From positions 1 through 64,000 of the forward strand of contig NZ_QJHK01000008.1 of assembly GCF_003202435.1 (NCBI RefSeq): a stretch of DNA of 64,000 nt, written 5' to 3'. A program made the translations under genes and the position numbers. This DNA comes from Flavobacterium cheongpyeongense. GTDB taxonomy: Bacteria > Bacteroidota > Bacteroidia > Flavobacteriales > Flavobacteriaceae. This document shows, one piece after another, positions 17,704 to 26,429 of the stretch (positions are counted from its first letter, which is position 1; each line of letters starts with the position of its first letter). The notes below the pieces were generated by a model that was not told the origin of the DNA, did not search any database, and saw only the letters and a program-made list of their open reading frames with translations.

Positions 17704-18468
17704 TTGAAGATCTATTTTTTAGGTACCGGTACTTCTCAGGGTATTCCCATTATTGGAATTGATCACCCTGTTTGTAAGAGCACAGATGCTAAAGACAAAA
17801 GGCTTCGTGTGTCGATTTGGATCACATGGGACGAGCATTCGTATGTTGTAGATTGTGGACCTGATTTCAGGCAGCAAATGCTTTCCTGTGGCTGTCGAAA
17901 ACTCGATGCAATTTTATTTACACATGAACATGCCGATCATACGGCAGGTTTAGATGATATTCGTCCATTTAATTTCAGACAAGGCGAAATTCCGGTTTAT
18001 GCTCATCAACGCGTTATTGATAATCTTAAACATCGTTTTGACTATGTTTTTGAAACAGTAAATAAATATCCGGGTGCACCAAGTGTAAAAACGATTGAAG
18101 TAATCAATGATAAACCTTTTGCTATTGGAGATAAAATGGCTATCCCGATAAATGTAATGCACGGTGATTTGCAGGTTTTTGGATATAGAATCGATGATTT
18201 TGCGTATTTAACAGATGTGAAAACCATCGAAAAATCTGAAATTGAAAAATTAAAAAACCTTAAGGTTTTGGTTGTAAATGCCTTGCGGGTAGAACCTCAT
18301 GATACCCATTTTAATCTGCAGGAGGCACTGGATTTTATCAATTTAGTAAAACCTGAAAAAGCTTATTTAACCCATATCAGCCATGTCTTAGGATTTCATG
18401 AAGAAGTGCAGAAGCAACTTCCTGAAAATGTTTTCCTGGCTTATGATAATTTAGAAATCACCATTTAA
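17704..18468 (+). CDS. MBL-fold metal-dependent hydrolase (PhnP-like)
   Basis: A 254-residue metallo-beta-lactamase-fold enzyme of the PhnP/RNase Z-like branch. It opens with FLGTGTSQGIP, has an early Asp-Cys-Gly strand (YVVDCGPDF), the metal motif THEHADHTAGLDDIRP (H-x-H-x-D-H), the downstream metal Asp in FAYLTDVKT and a final His in YLTHISHVLG. PhnP-type enzymes open cyclic phosphodiesters; the substrate here is not known. The start codon is TTG, forced by the perfect family-type opening right after it. A small membrane-anchored protein follows after 12 bases. Confidence 0.88.
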   Translation: MKIYFLGTGTSQGIPIIGIDHPVCKSTDAKDKRLRVSIWITWDEHSYVVDCGPDFRQQMLSCGCRKLDAILFTHEHADHTAGLDDIRPFNFRQGEIPVYAHQRVIDNLKHRFDYVFETVNKYPGAPSVKTIEVINDKPFAIGDKMAIPINVMHGDLQVFGYRIDDFAYLTDVKTIEKSEIEKLKNLKVLVVNALRVEPHDTHFNLQEALDFINLVKPEKAYLTHISHVLGFHEEVQKQLPENVFLAYDNLEITI

Positions 18469-18480
18469 TTATACTTACAA

Positions 18481-18984
18481 ATGAAGAAATCCTTAATGCT
18501 TTATCTTTTTTTATTAGCAATTTTAATGAACATTTTTACTTATATGTTTTATAGCAGAGAAGTGAAATTTGAAAAAGAACGATATGAAAAAACTACTAAA
18601 AGACTGAGAGATAGTATAGGTTTGGTTTCATCGAAACTGGCAGAATCAAATTATTTCACGTTAGAAAATAATGAAAATGCACAAAATTATTTTGATAAAA
18701 GTGCTTCAGGAGGAAAAGTAATTTTATATGAAAAACTGATTCCAATTGTGACGGAGAAATTATTAGATTTAAATACAAATCCAAACGGAAATCCTTATAC
18801 AGGACAGGATAAAATAGGTCCGAACAAATTTATCATCAATAAAGTAAAAGTTTTAAATCACCGTTGGATTATTGCCGATTTTAGCAATGGAGAAATTTGG
18901 GGTGAGGTTTTATTGAAGTATTTTGTCAATGATAATGAATCGATTGATTTTGAGGTGAATCAGTCCTTGTTGTATCAGAAGTAA
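18481..18984 (+). CDS. Membrane-anchored protein of unknown function, 167 residues
   Basis: One N-terminal hydrophobic helix (about residues 4-24, LMLYLFLLAILMNIFTYMFY) is followed by a short charged, coiled-coil-prone segment (FEKERYEKTTKRLRDSIGL) and a soluble domain of about 110 residues that is probably periplasmic. No catalytic motif is recognised. It lies 12 bases after the MBL-fold gene, so the two form an operon, ended by the palindromic terminator at 18992. Homologues in flavobacteria are sometimes called hydrolase, which the sequence does not support. Confidence 0.7.
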   Translation: MKKSLMLYLFLLAILMNIFTYMFYSREVKFEKERYEKTTKRLRDSIGLVSSKLAESNYFTLENNENAQNYFDKSASGGKVILYEKLIPIVTEKLLDLNTNPNGNPYTGQDKIGPNKFIINKVKVLNHRWIIADFSNGEIWGEVLLKYFVNDNESIDFEVNQSLLYQK

Positions 18985-18991
18985 TTTAGTC

Positions 18992-19037
18992 TCAGTCTCA
19001 GTTTTCAGTCGCAAAAAAAACTGAAAACTGAGACTGA
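18992..19037. terminator. Perfect 18-bp bidirectional terminator, CAGT-word family
   Basis: TCAGTCTCAGTTTTCAGT (18992-19009) and its exact reverse complement (19020-19037) flank a 10-base loop. It separates two convergent genes. The same words build the terminator at 24714-24760. Confidence 0.7.
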
Positions 19038-19047
19038 AAACCAAATA

Positions 19048-19692
19048 CTAATTAAGCAGCCAACTCTTAAAATCAAAGAAATTTTGTGGCGCAACTCCAT
19101 GACCAACAGGATATTCTTTATAAGTAACCGGAATATTTAATTTTTCCAAAACAGCAGGGGTTTTTCTCGCCCAATCCACAGGAATTACCTGATCTACAGT
19201 TCCGTGTGAAGCAAATATTTTCAGGTTTTTGAAGTCGTTTTTCTCGTAACCTTCCTTGATGATTTCTTCATTAAAATAACCACTCATAGCGACTACTCTC
19301 TGGATTTTTTCAGGGTAAGAAAGTGCAACAGCATAACTCAAAATAGATCCCTGACTAAAACCGACCAAGGTTACATGCTCTTCGTCAATTGGATAATTGG
19401 CTGTTAATTCATCAATAAATTTACCGATTAAATCGCGTGAAATTTTAGCTTGTTCATTATCTGAAAATTTATTTTGATCAGCATCGAAATTAATGGCATA
19501 CCAGGCATAAGCGCCATATTGTAAATCATAAGGAGCTCTTGCCGAAATGATATAATAATTATCCGGAAGTTCAGTAGCAAACGAAAACAAATCGGCTTCG
19601 TTGCTGCCGTATCCGTGTAATAAAAGTAATAATGGATTTTTGTCTAAAATTATTTTTGGTTCTTGTATTTTATATTCTAAAGATAGATTCAT
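19048..19692 (-). CDS. Alpha/beta-hydrolase, phospholipase/carboxylesterase family
   Basis: A serine esterase of about 214 residues. The oxyanion-hole strand is LLLLLHGYGSNEADL, the nucleophile elbow is VGFSQGSILS (G-x-S-x-G), the acid is in SHGTVDQVIP and the catalytic His in YPVGHGVAPQ. It would hydrolyse short carboxylic or thio-esters in the cytoplasm. I chose the ATG at 19692 (MNLSLEYK) because the longer open frame overlaps the C-terminus of the DUF4870 gene and has no family-like sequence. It is the last gene of the BatA / dihydroorotase-like / DUF4870 run. Confidence 0.88.
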   Translation of the reverse strand: MNLSLEYKIQEPKIILDKNPLLLLLHGYGSNEADLFSFATELPDNYYIISARAPYDLQYGAYAWYAINFDADQNKFSDNEQAKISRDLIGKFIDELTANYPIDEEHVTLVGFSQGSILSYAVALSYPEKIQRVVAMSGYFNEEIIKEGYEKNDFKNLKIFASHGTVDQVIPVDWARKTPAVLEKLNIPVTYKEYPVGHGVAPQNFFDFKSWLLN

Positions 19693-19786
19693 TTCTTTTG
19701 GAAGTTTTGAGTTATGGGTTATGAGTTCCTTGTGAAGCCCACTTTTTGTCAAAGGTATTGGAATTTGGAATTTTACTTTTGGAATT

Positions 19787-20113
19787 TTACCCAATCGATT
19801 TAAACCATTTTTGAAATAATTCTCCAACTAACGGAATTGGCCTTGTTTGTCCCTGAATAGCACTAAAGATCCCGTAAGTCCATAATATTGAAATACAAAT
19901 CCACATTGGGAAAGTAATAAAAAAGCTGTCAAAATTACTAATTATGGCTCCAAAAGAAATAAAAGCCAAAGACAAACCTAATGCCTGACGGATATGAAAA
20001 GAAGCAAAACTATTTTTATTTTCGGCGTTCATTGACATCGCAATTAATACTCCAATGATTAAAATATAGCTGGTAATAGCGATTGATTTTCCTTCTTCGA
20101 TTGAATTATTCAT
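19787..20113 (-). CDS. DUF4870-type small membrane protein
   Basis: A 108-residue protein with three predicted hydrophobic helices: about 12-30 (AITSYILIIGVLIAMSM), 45-65 (LGLSLAFISFGAIISN) and 72-95 (FFITFPMWICISILW). The segment SFASFHIRQALGLSL (F-H-x-x-Q) is the family hallmark. Function is unknown. It sits five bases downstream of the dihydroorotase-like gene and upstream of the esterase, so all are co-transcribed. Confidence 0.82.
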   Translation of the reverse strand: MNNSIEEGKSIAITSYILIIGVLIAMSMNAENKNSFASFHIRQALGLSLAFISFGAIISNFDSFFITFPMWICISILWTYGIFSAIQGQTRPIPLVGELFQKWFKSIG

Positions 20114-20118
20114 TTTAA

Positions 20119-21375
20119 TTATTTTGTGATAACAAGTTGGTTTTGATTTAAGATTCCATATACAGCTCCTTCACTTTCTGTTCCTAAAAAAGCAGAATTT
20201 TTAGATTTTGAAAGAATATTTGCTGTAGTAAAAGTTGATTTTCCCTTTGGTGTAAAGAAAGTAAAATTTGCTTTTGTACCTTCCGCAATTGAATTGTTTT
20301 CAATTCCGAAAACAGCTTTTCCTGAAGTTAATTTTTCGATTACCGTTTCTAAAGGCAAAACGGTCAGTAAAGCTCCAAAAGCACTTTCTAGGCCAATAGT
20401 TCCGTTTTTGGCGGTATCAAATTCCATTTTTTTGAATTCAATATCAATGGGGTTATGGTCTGAAGTAATCATATCAATTGTTCCGTCTAAAACAGCGTTG
20501 ATAAGTGCTTTTCTATCGTCTTCAGTTCGTAATGGCGGTGTCACTTTAAAACGTGTATCGAAGCTTTCTAATTTTTCATCCGTCAAAACTAAATGATGTA
20601 CAGAAACGCTGCAAGTTACTTGTAAACCTTTTGCTTTTGCTTCTTTAATTAGTTCAACTGATTTTGCTGTAGAAATCGTTGGAATGTGAAGTTTGCCTCC
20701 CGTATATTCCAGTAAAAATAAGTTTCGGGTAATTTGTAATTCTTCAGCTAAATTCGGGATTCCTTTTAAGCCTAATCGTGTCGAAACAATTCCTTCATTT
20801 GCTACTCCGTTTCCTTTAATGTTGGCATCTTGTGAATAAGCAATTACCAGACCATCAAAATCCTGAACATATTGCAAAGCGATTTTTAATAAGTTGGCAT
20901 TGTCAAGACTCTTGTTGTAATCTCCAAAAGCGATGGCACCTGATTTTTTCATATCAAACAATTCGGCCATATCTTTTCCTTCGCTGGCTTTTGTTAAAGC
21001 ACCAATAGGAAAAAGTTCTGTAGCAAAACCATTCGCTTTGGTTTTTACGAAATTTACCTGAGACTGATTATCGATTACAGGAAAGGAATTAGGCTGTAAA
21101 GCAATGGCTGTAAATCCGCTTTTTGCTGCAACATTCAATCCGTTTGCAATCGTTTCCCTGTCTTCGTAGCCGGGCTCTCCAAAAGAAACACTGCTATCAA
21201 ACCACCCTTGCGACAGATGCAGACTGTCAAATTTCACTTCGGTTGTATCATCACTTTCAAGAATTGAAACCCCTATTTTTTCTATAAAACCATCTGCTAT
21301 TAAAAGATCAACAGTCTGGTTATGAAACGGACTTGTTGAATCGATAATTTTGGCGCTTCTGATGATTATTTTCAT
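20119..21375 (-). CDS. Dihydroorotase-like protein missing the metal ligands
   Basis: A 418-residue amidohydrolase-fold protein of the type I dihydroorotase (PyrC) family. Where active enzymes have D-x-H-x-H-x-R-E-P-G, this one reads D60-S-S-V-S-F-G-E-P-G, so both zinc-binding histidines and the substrate Arg are gone. The usual N-C-x-E/D segment is also replaced (AYSQDANIKG), while VHHLVLTDE and TSDHNPI persist. Non-catalytic PyrC homologues (PyrC', PyrX) that pair with aspartate carbamoyltransferase are known in other bacteria. I infer a structural or regulatory role, with the active PyrC encoded elsewhere. Lies between the BatA-type gene and the DUF4870 gene. Confidence 0.85.
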   Translation of the reverse strand: MKIIIRSAKIIDSTSPFHNQTVDLLIADGFIEKIGVSILESDDTTEVKFDSLHLSQGWFDSSVSFGEPGYEDRETIANGLNVAAKSGFTAIALQPNSFPVIDNQSQVNFVKTKANGFATELFPIGALTKASEGKDMAELFDMKKSGAIAFGDYNKSLDNANLLKIALQYVQDFDGLVIAYSQDANIKGNGVANEGIVSTRLGLKGIPNLAEELQITRNLFLLEYTGGKLHIPTISTAKSVELIKEAKAKGLQVTCSVSVHHLVLTDEKLESFDTRFKVTPPLRTEDDRKALINAVLDGTIDMITSDHNPIDIEFKKMEFDTAKNGTIGLESAFGALLTVLPLETVIEKLTSGKAVFGIENNSIAEGTKANFTFFTPKGKSTFTTANILSKSKNSAFLGTESEGAVYGILNQNQLVITK

Positions 21376-21442
21376 AATGTAGATTTTTTTTGTCGTAAAA
21401 TGATTTTTGTAAAATGTAAGACATTCAAAATTATAGTGAAAT

Positions 21443-23374
21443 CTATTTTACAAACTTAATAATGGCCATTTCTAATGCTAAAAATAACAGTGCAAAGATA
21501 ACAAACCATTTCCAAATCTTGCTGTCTATACGTTCAGTTTGTAAGGTGTTAAATATGGTCGAAATAGTATCGGCGGTTTTAAAATCTGAAACCACATTTG
21601 TATTTACCTGACTCAAATCGCTTTCGCTTCGTTTGTAATTGAAACTCAGGTTTTCGACGGATTCTTTTTTATCAAAAACACCGTAATTTCCAGCTGTTTC
21701 AGGGAAATCATTGAAGGTTAGTTTTACTTTATTATTTAATATCTGCTGAATCGGAATAAAAGAGTTATCATTTCCTTTTATTTCTAAAATGGCATCTTTG
21801 CTCAATAAAACATCCACAAAATAAGGCTGATTAGTACCAATTGCCAAGGCATTTACACCTGTTTTTTGATTGTTTTGTGCCATTTTATAAAAAAGAGGAA
21901 CGATTAAAGGCGATTGTTGAAAGTTTGAATTTGTTGTATTTATTGGTGCCGAAAAGACGCTAATTCCACCCACAGAATTCGGAATCATGGTTACAAAAGC
22001 ACTTTGGTCTTCATAAGATAAAACGGTAGGGTATGGGCTTGAAACAGCAAAATAAGAATTTGTTTTTGGATACTGAAAATTGGTAATTTTATTTTCAAAA
22101 ACTCCTGAAAACAGCGGATGGTCAAAATTAATCTTTGTAATCAGTCTGCTTTCTGTCTTTAGATTATTGAATTGAATTTTTCCAAAATTATTTAAGAAGG
22201 AGTTTAGATTTGAAACAGAAGATTTTTCAGAAGGAATCATAACCAGATTCCCGCCTTTAGAAACAAACGCCTTTAAAGTGGTTTGTAAGGCCTGAGGAAC
22301 TTCAATTAATTCATTCAGAATAATCGTGTTTTGTTTTTCAATACTATTATAGTCTAAACTGCTGATCGAATAATTGTTATAATTGAATTCTGAGGAGGTA
22401 TAAATTCTGGATAAAAAATTACTTTTTTCAGTTTCCCCGATACTGATAGCATTTGTTTTTTTAGCTTTTGCAATACTGAAAAAAAGTTTGTTATCATAAG
22501 CGAGACCGTTATCTTCAATTGTCACATAACCGTGAAAAGCTTCTTTTGGAATTGTAAAGGTGATTTTCTTTTTTTTCTTAGCATCGAAATTAACAATCGT
22601 TTTTGCAATCAGCTTGTTTTGATTGTATAAAGCGGTTGAAACTGGTTTGAAATCATCTCCGTATGCAGATAAATTAATTCCTATTTCGTAGAAATTTTCT
22701 AAGGTCTGATGAATAAAAACACTGTCAATAGAAATGTTGTTTTTTTGTTCTGCTTCGGAAATTATAAAATAAGGTTTTTCTTCAGAATCAATATTTTTCA
22801 CATCTTTTTCGGCTAAGCCAATAGCATCGGTAATAATGACAATATCCTTTTTATGTGCCGATTTATGCGCTTTTATCTTTGCCATTATCGTTGAAAGTTC
22901 AAATGGAGCTGCACTGTATTTTAGATTTTGAAGTGAACTTTTAGAAGATTTGATGTCCGTATTCCAAAAGTTTTCGGTATTGGTCAACAATGAAAACTGA
23001 GTATTTTCGGGTGTGTTTTCTAAGAGTTCCTGAACAGCACGTTTTAATAATTCGCCTTTTTTTCCTTTGGCCTGCATGCTGAAAGAATTGTCCAGAACAA
23101 TATACATTTCGTTTGATGCATTTTTACGGTCTTTTGCTTCGAAAAAAGGCTGGGCAAAAGCTAAAATAGCACAAGTCAATAATAATAATCGTGTAGCTAA
23201 TAATAATCTTTTTTTGATTTTAGAGCTCTTGCGGGTCTGTACAGCAAGTTCTTTTAAAAAGCGCACGTTTGTAAAATAAGAAGTTTTAAAACGTCGTAAT
23301 TGAAATAAATGAACCAAAATTGGAACAATCAATAAGAACAGAAAGTATAGAATTTCGGGGTGTTTAAAATGCAT
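21443..23374 (-). CDS. BatA-domain membrane protein with von Willebrand-like region
   Basis: A 643-residue inner-membrane protein. The BatA (aerotolerance N-terminal) domain covers about residues 1-80 with two helices (EILYFLFLLIVPILVHLF and LLLATRLLLLTCAILAFA). A VWA-like domain follows with YIVLDNSFSMQAKG, a MIDAS-type D-x-S-x-S. The middle is beta-rich and probably periplasmic, and a last helix at about 620-640 anchors the C-terminus. Family members are often linked to MoxR ATPases, but none is present here. It is the first gene of a four-gene run ending with the esterase. Confidence 0.85.
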   Translation of the reverse strand: MHFKHPEILYFLFLLIVPILVHLFQLRRFKTSYFTNVRFLKELAVQTRKSSKIKKRLLLATRLLLLTCAILAFAQPFFEAKDRKNASNEMYIVLDNSFSMQAKGKKGELLKRAVQELLENTPENTQFSLLTNTENFWNTDIKSSKSSLQNLKYSAAPFELSTIMAKIKAHKSAHKKDIVIITDAIGLAEKDVKNIDSEEKPYFIISEAEQKNNISIDSVFIHQTLENFYEIGINLSAYGDDFKPVSTALYNQNKLIAKTIVNFDAKKKKKITFTIPKEAFHGYVTIEDNGLAYDNKLFFSIAKAKKTNAISIGETEKSNFLSRIYTSSEFNYNNYSISSLDYNSIEKQNTIILNELIEVPQALQTTLKAFVSKGGNLVMIPSEKSSVSNLNSFLNNFGKIQFNNLKTESRLITKINFDHPLFSGVFENKITNFQYPKTNSYFAVSSPYPTVLSYEDQSAFVTMIPNSVGGISVFSAPINTTNSNFQQSPLIVPLFYKMAQNNQKTGVNALAIGTNQPYFVDVLLSKDAILEIKGNDNSFIPIQQILNNKVKLTFNDFPETAGNYGVFDKKESVENLSFNYKRSESDLSQVNTNVVSDFKTADTISTIFNTLQTERIDSKIWKWFVIFALLFLALEMAIIKFVK

Positions 23375-23584
23375 TCAGGCTTTGATTTATTTCACTACAT
23401 TATATTTTTGCAAATGTGCCTGCCAAAAATACAAATTTGTTGAGAGTTAAAGCCTTTCAAAGCTGGATTTTTTATTCAAAAAAAAATTGAATAATATAAC
23501 TTTTTAAAATTCATTTATAAGTGAAAGATCTGTAGTAAAAGATATTATTGCCTATTTTAGCTAATTCAAAAACCACTTTAAAAT

Positions 23585-24700
23585 ATGAAAAGAATGTATC
23601 TGATAGTATTCTCAGCTTTGGCAGTTACTACTTCAAAAGCTCAGAATAAATTTAATTTATTGGTAGGTACCTATACCAATACGTGCGAGAGCAAAGGGAT
23701 TTATGTTTATGAATTTGATGTTAATTCTGGGGATTTTAAATTAAAAAACGCTACGGAGAATGTAGTAAGTCCAAGTTATTTATCAGTTTCTGCCGATAAT
23801 AAATTTGTTTATGCCGTAAATGAGAATGGTAATCAAAGTACTGTAAGTGCTTTTAGTTACGATTCTAAAAGTGGTAAAATAAAATTAATAAATAAAAATG
23901 ATGCTTTAGGTGCAGATCCCTGTCATTTGATCAATGATAGTAAAAATGTAATTATTGCTAATTATTCTGGAGGAAATATAGCTGTTTTCAAAAAAAATGC
24001 TGACGAAAGTATTACTGAAGGACAGCAATTAATTCAGCATGAAGGTAAAGGAACAAATGAAGCGCGTCAGGAAAAAGCACATGTACATATGGTTGCCTTT
24101 TCTCCGGATAAAAAATTTGTTTTAGCTAATGATTTAGGTTTAGATAAAGTTTTTATTTACCAATACAATCCGGGGGCGGCACATGAAATTTTAAAATTAA
24201 AAGGTTCGGTTGATGTTAAAAAAGGAAGTGGACCAAGACATTTGACTTTTAGTAAAGATGGAAAGTATGTGTATTTAATACAGGAATTGGATGGAACACT
24301 GACTACCTTTGCATACGATAAAACTAGGGGACTGAAGCTTTTGCTAAAAGAAACCAACATTATTCCGAAAGATTTTAAAGGAACAAACAGTTCTGCAGCA
24401 ATTAAAATCTCGCCTGACGGTAAATTTTTATACGTTTCAGATCGTGGAGATTTAAATTCGATTACGGTTTATACTGTTTTAAAAGATGGAAGTATCAACA
24501 AAATAGAACAAGTGAGTACTCAGGGAAAAGGGCCAAGGGATTTTGCAATTGATCCAACGGGTAATTATCTTTTAGTAGGACATCAGTATACCAATGAAAT
24601 TATTATATTTAAAAGAGATAAAACTACCGGAAAACTTACTGCAACAGGAAAGAAAATAGAATTATGTTCTCCGGTTGGATTGGTTTTTACGACGATTTAG
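23585..24700 (+). CDS. Exported lactonase family beta-propeller protein
   Basis: A 371-residue seven-bladed propeller of the 6-phosphogluconolactonase/YbhE type with a signal peptide (MYLIVFSALAVTTSKAQ). Repeated blade strands such as SPSYLSVSADNKFVYAVNE, VAFSPDKKFVLANDLG, LTFSKDGKYVYLIQE and IKISPDGKFLYVSDRG are spaced evenly. Cytoplasmic YbhE has Pgl activity; this one is secreted to the periplasm, so its lactone substrate is uncertain. Monocistronic, convergent with the RNA helicase gene across a palindromic terminator. Confidence 0.88.
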   Translation: MKRMYLIVFSALAVTTSKAQNKFNLLVGTYTNTCESKGIYVYEFDVNSGDFKLKNATENVVSPSYLSVSADNKFVYAVNENGNQSTVSAFSYDSKSGKIKLINKNDALGADPCHLINDSKNVIIANYSGGNIAVFKKNADESITEGQQLIQHEGKGTNEARQEKAHVHMVAFSPDKKFVLANDLGLDKVFIYQYNPGAAHEILKLKGSVDVKKGSGPRHLTFSKDGKYVYLIQELDGTLTTFAYDKTRGLKLLLKETNIIPKDFKGTNSSAAIKISPDGKFLYVSDRGDLNSITVYTVLKDGSINKIEQVSTQGKGPRDFAIDPTGNYLLVGHQYTNEIIIFKRDKTTGKLTATGKKIELCSPVGLVFTTI

Positions 24701-24713
24701 GAAGTTTTCAGTC

Positions 24714-24760
24714 TCGGTCACAGTTTTCAGTTTCTAACAGACACTGAAAACTGTGACCGA
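24714..24760. terminator. Bidirectional terminator, CAGT-word family
   Basis: TCGGTCACAGTTTTCAGT (24714-24731) and ACTGAAAACTGTGACCGA (24743-24760) are perfect reverse complements with an 11-base loop. Further CAGTCTC and AAACTGAGA words flank it. It lies between convergent genes, as does the related element at 18992. Confidence 0.7.
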
Positions 24761-24769
24761 AAACTGAGA

Positions 24770-26122
24770 TTATTTATTACTGTCTTTTCTCTTTTTGTCT
24801 CTCGTTTTCAACATGTTCCGGTTAACAGAGCCATGGGTTTTCTTTTTGGTTTTGGATGGTCCTCCAAGATTGACTTTTTTGTTCTTTTTAGCTTTTTCAT
24901 GAAAAGCACCATCGCCATCAAGTTTTACTTTTTTCATTAAAAACTTAATGGGTTGTTTGTCTTTTTCAGGTTCTATCAGTTTGGTTGAAATTTCCACTTC
25001 TTCAGGAAAATCAGCTATTTCAAGTTCAGTATTCATTAAAACTTCTGCTTCAATTTTAAATTCTTCCTCACGGGGTGTTACAAAACTTATAGCAGTCCCT
25101 GTTGCATCTGCACGTCCTGTACGACCAATCCTGTGCATATACAATTCAGGTTCTTCCGGAAGCTCGAAATTGATAACATGTGAGATATTAGAAATATCCA
25201 AACCTCTCGCCATAATATCAGTTGTGATTAGTCCTCGAAGGTTTCCTTCCTGAAATTCTGCCATTGTACTCAAACGATAATTTTGAGATTTATTGGAGTG
25301 AATAACACCAAACTGCCCTTCAAAATCTTCTTCGATTCGGGTATGAAGCATGTCTGAAATTTTCTTATTATTCACAAAAACTAAAACCCGTTCCATACTT
25401 TCGTTAGTTTCCAATAAATGTTTCAAAAGATTTACTTTCGTATTGAAATTCGGAACATTGTATGTAATTTGGGTAATATTTTCAAGTGGGGTTCCTGAAG
25501 CTGCAAGGGTAACTTCTTCAGGAAAATCAAAAAAGTCATTCAAAACAGCATCGACTTCATCTGTCATGGTTGCTGAGAATAAAATATTCTGACGTTTGGT
25601 TTTCATCATGGCCAGAAGAGCCGTCAATTGTGTACGGAAACCTAAGTTCAGCATTTCATCAAATTCGTCGATAACCAATTTTTGAGTTTCATCAAAACGG
25701 ACTACAGCGTCAAGAGCCAAATCCATTGTTCTTCCGGGTGTTCCCACTAAAATATCGACTCCTTCGTAAACGGCTTTTTTTTGTGTATTGATATTTACTC
25801 CCCCAAAAATCCCAAGTGTACTCACCGACATGTATTTGGTTAGTTTTTCAACTTCTTCCACAACCTGAACCACTAATTCACGTGTTGGAACCAGAATTAC
25901 AATTTTTGGTGTATTGGTGGGGGTAAATTTGTATAATTTTAAAAGAGGTAATAAATAAGCAAATGTTTTACCGGTACCGGTTTGCGCAATTCCCATCATA
26001 TCGCGGCCTGACATGATCACAGAAAAAGATTTTTCCTGAATAGGAGTAGGGGTTACAAATCCTAATTCATCGATTGCTTTTTGTAATGATTTTGGAAGAT
26101 TGAATTTTTCGAACGTACTCAT
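24770..26122 (-). CDS. DEAD-box ATP-dependent RNA helicase
   Basis: A 450-residue RNA helicase for RNP remodelling, such as ribosome assembly or cold adaptation. Motifs in order: Q motif (FVTPTPIQ), I AQTGTGKT, Ia PTRELV, Ib GTPGR, II DEFD in place of DEAD, III SAT, IV VFVNN, V TTDIMARGLDI and VI HRIGRTGR. The final 60 residues are a lysine-rich, probably RNA-binding tail. Motif II with Phe instead of Ala is unusual but keeps the catalytic D-E-x-D. Monocistronic; a -7-like TATCTTTGC precedes it. Confidence 0.93.
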   Translation of the reverse strand: MSTFEKFNLPKSLQKAIDELGFVTPTPIQEKSFSVIMSGRDMMGIAQTGTGKTFAYLLPLLKLYKFTPTNTPKIVILVPTRELVVQVVEEVEKLTKYMSVSTLGIFGGVNINTQKKAVYEGVDILVGTPGRTMDLALDAVVRFDETQKLVIDEFDEMLNLGFRTQLTALLAMMKTKRQNILFSATMTDEVDAVLNDFFDFPEEVTLAASGTPLENITQITYNVPNFNTKVNLLKHLLETNESMERVLVFVNNKKISDMLHTRIEEDFEGQFGVIHSNKSQNYRLSTMAEFQEGNLRGLITTDIMARGLDISNISHVINFELPEEPELYMHRIGRTGRADATGTAISFVTPREEEFKIEAEVLMNTELEIADFPEEVEISTKLIEPEKDKQPIKFLMKKVKLDGDGAFHEKAKKNKKVNLGGPSKTKKKTHGSVNRNMLKTRDKKRKDSNK

Positions 26123-26138
26123 TTGCCTTAATTTTTTT

Positions 26139-26147
26139 GCAAAGATA
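26139..26147 (-). promoter_or_regulatory. Probable -7 box for the helicase gene
   Basis: On the minus strand TATCTTTGC matches TAnnTTTGC exactly, 16 bases ahead of the ATG at 26122. The -33 box is poor. Confidence 0.4.
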
Positions 26148-26429
26148 GCATTAAATCCCCTTATAACAGAGAAATAGTACTATCCCTTTGATATATGATG
26201 TGTTTAGGTGTTATAATTAGTTGCTGGTTGGGTTCAAATCCATGTTTTAAGTTTTTGCCCAAATAGTCTGCCATATTATTCCGGACAATATATTCCTATT
26301 GGGTAAGGTATTCTTTAGGACTTATGCCACTTCATTAAGTTCGAAAATCCCAAGTTCATTCCAGTTTTTTGTAAAATTCTGCCCCTTAGTTTTTAGAGAT
26401 TGGAATTGTTAGTTTTTTTGTATTAAAGG
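26148..26429. other. Intergenic stretch without a recognised gene
   Basis: Together with the helicase leader, about 300 bases lie between two same-strand genes. The only open reading stretch is 37 codons on the minus strand (26161-26274, MADYLGKNLKHGFEPNQQL), whose upstream frame is broken by stops. It could be the tail of a decayed gene, but I recognise no family. Confidence 0.4.

Noticed and set aside
19693..19827. N-terminal extension of the esterase frame
   Set aside because: It overlaps the DUF4870 gene and lacks family sequence; the ATG at 19692 is preferred.
26161..26274. 37-codon open stretch on the minus strand (MADYLGKNLKHG...)
   Set aside because: Could be a gene tail but upstream frame is broken and no family was recognised; left as intergenic.
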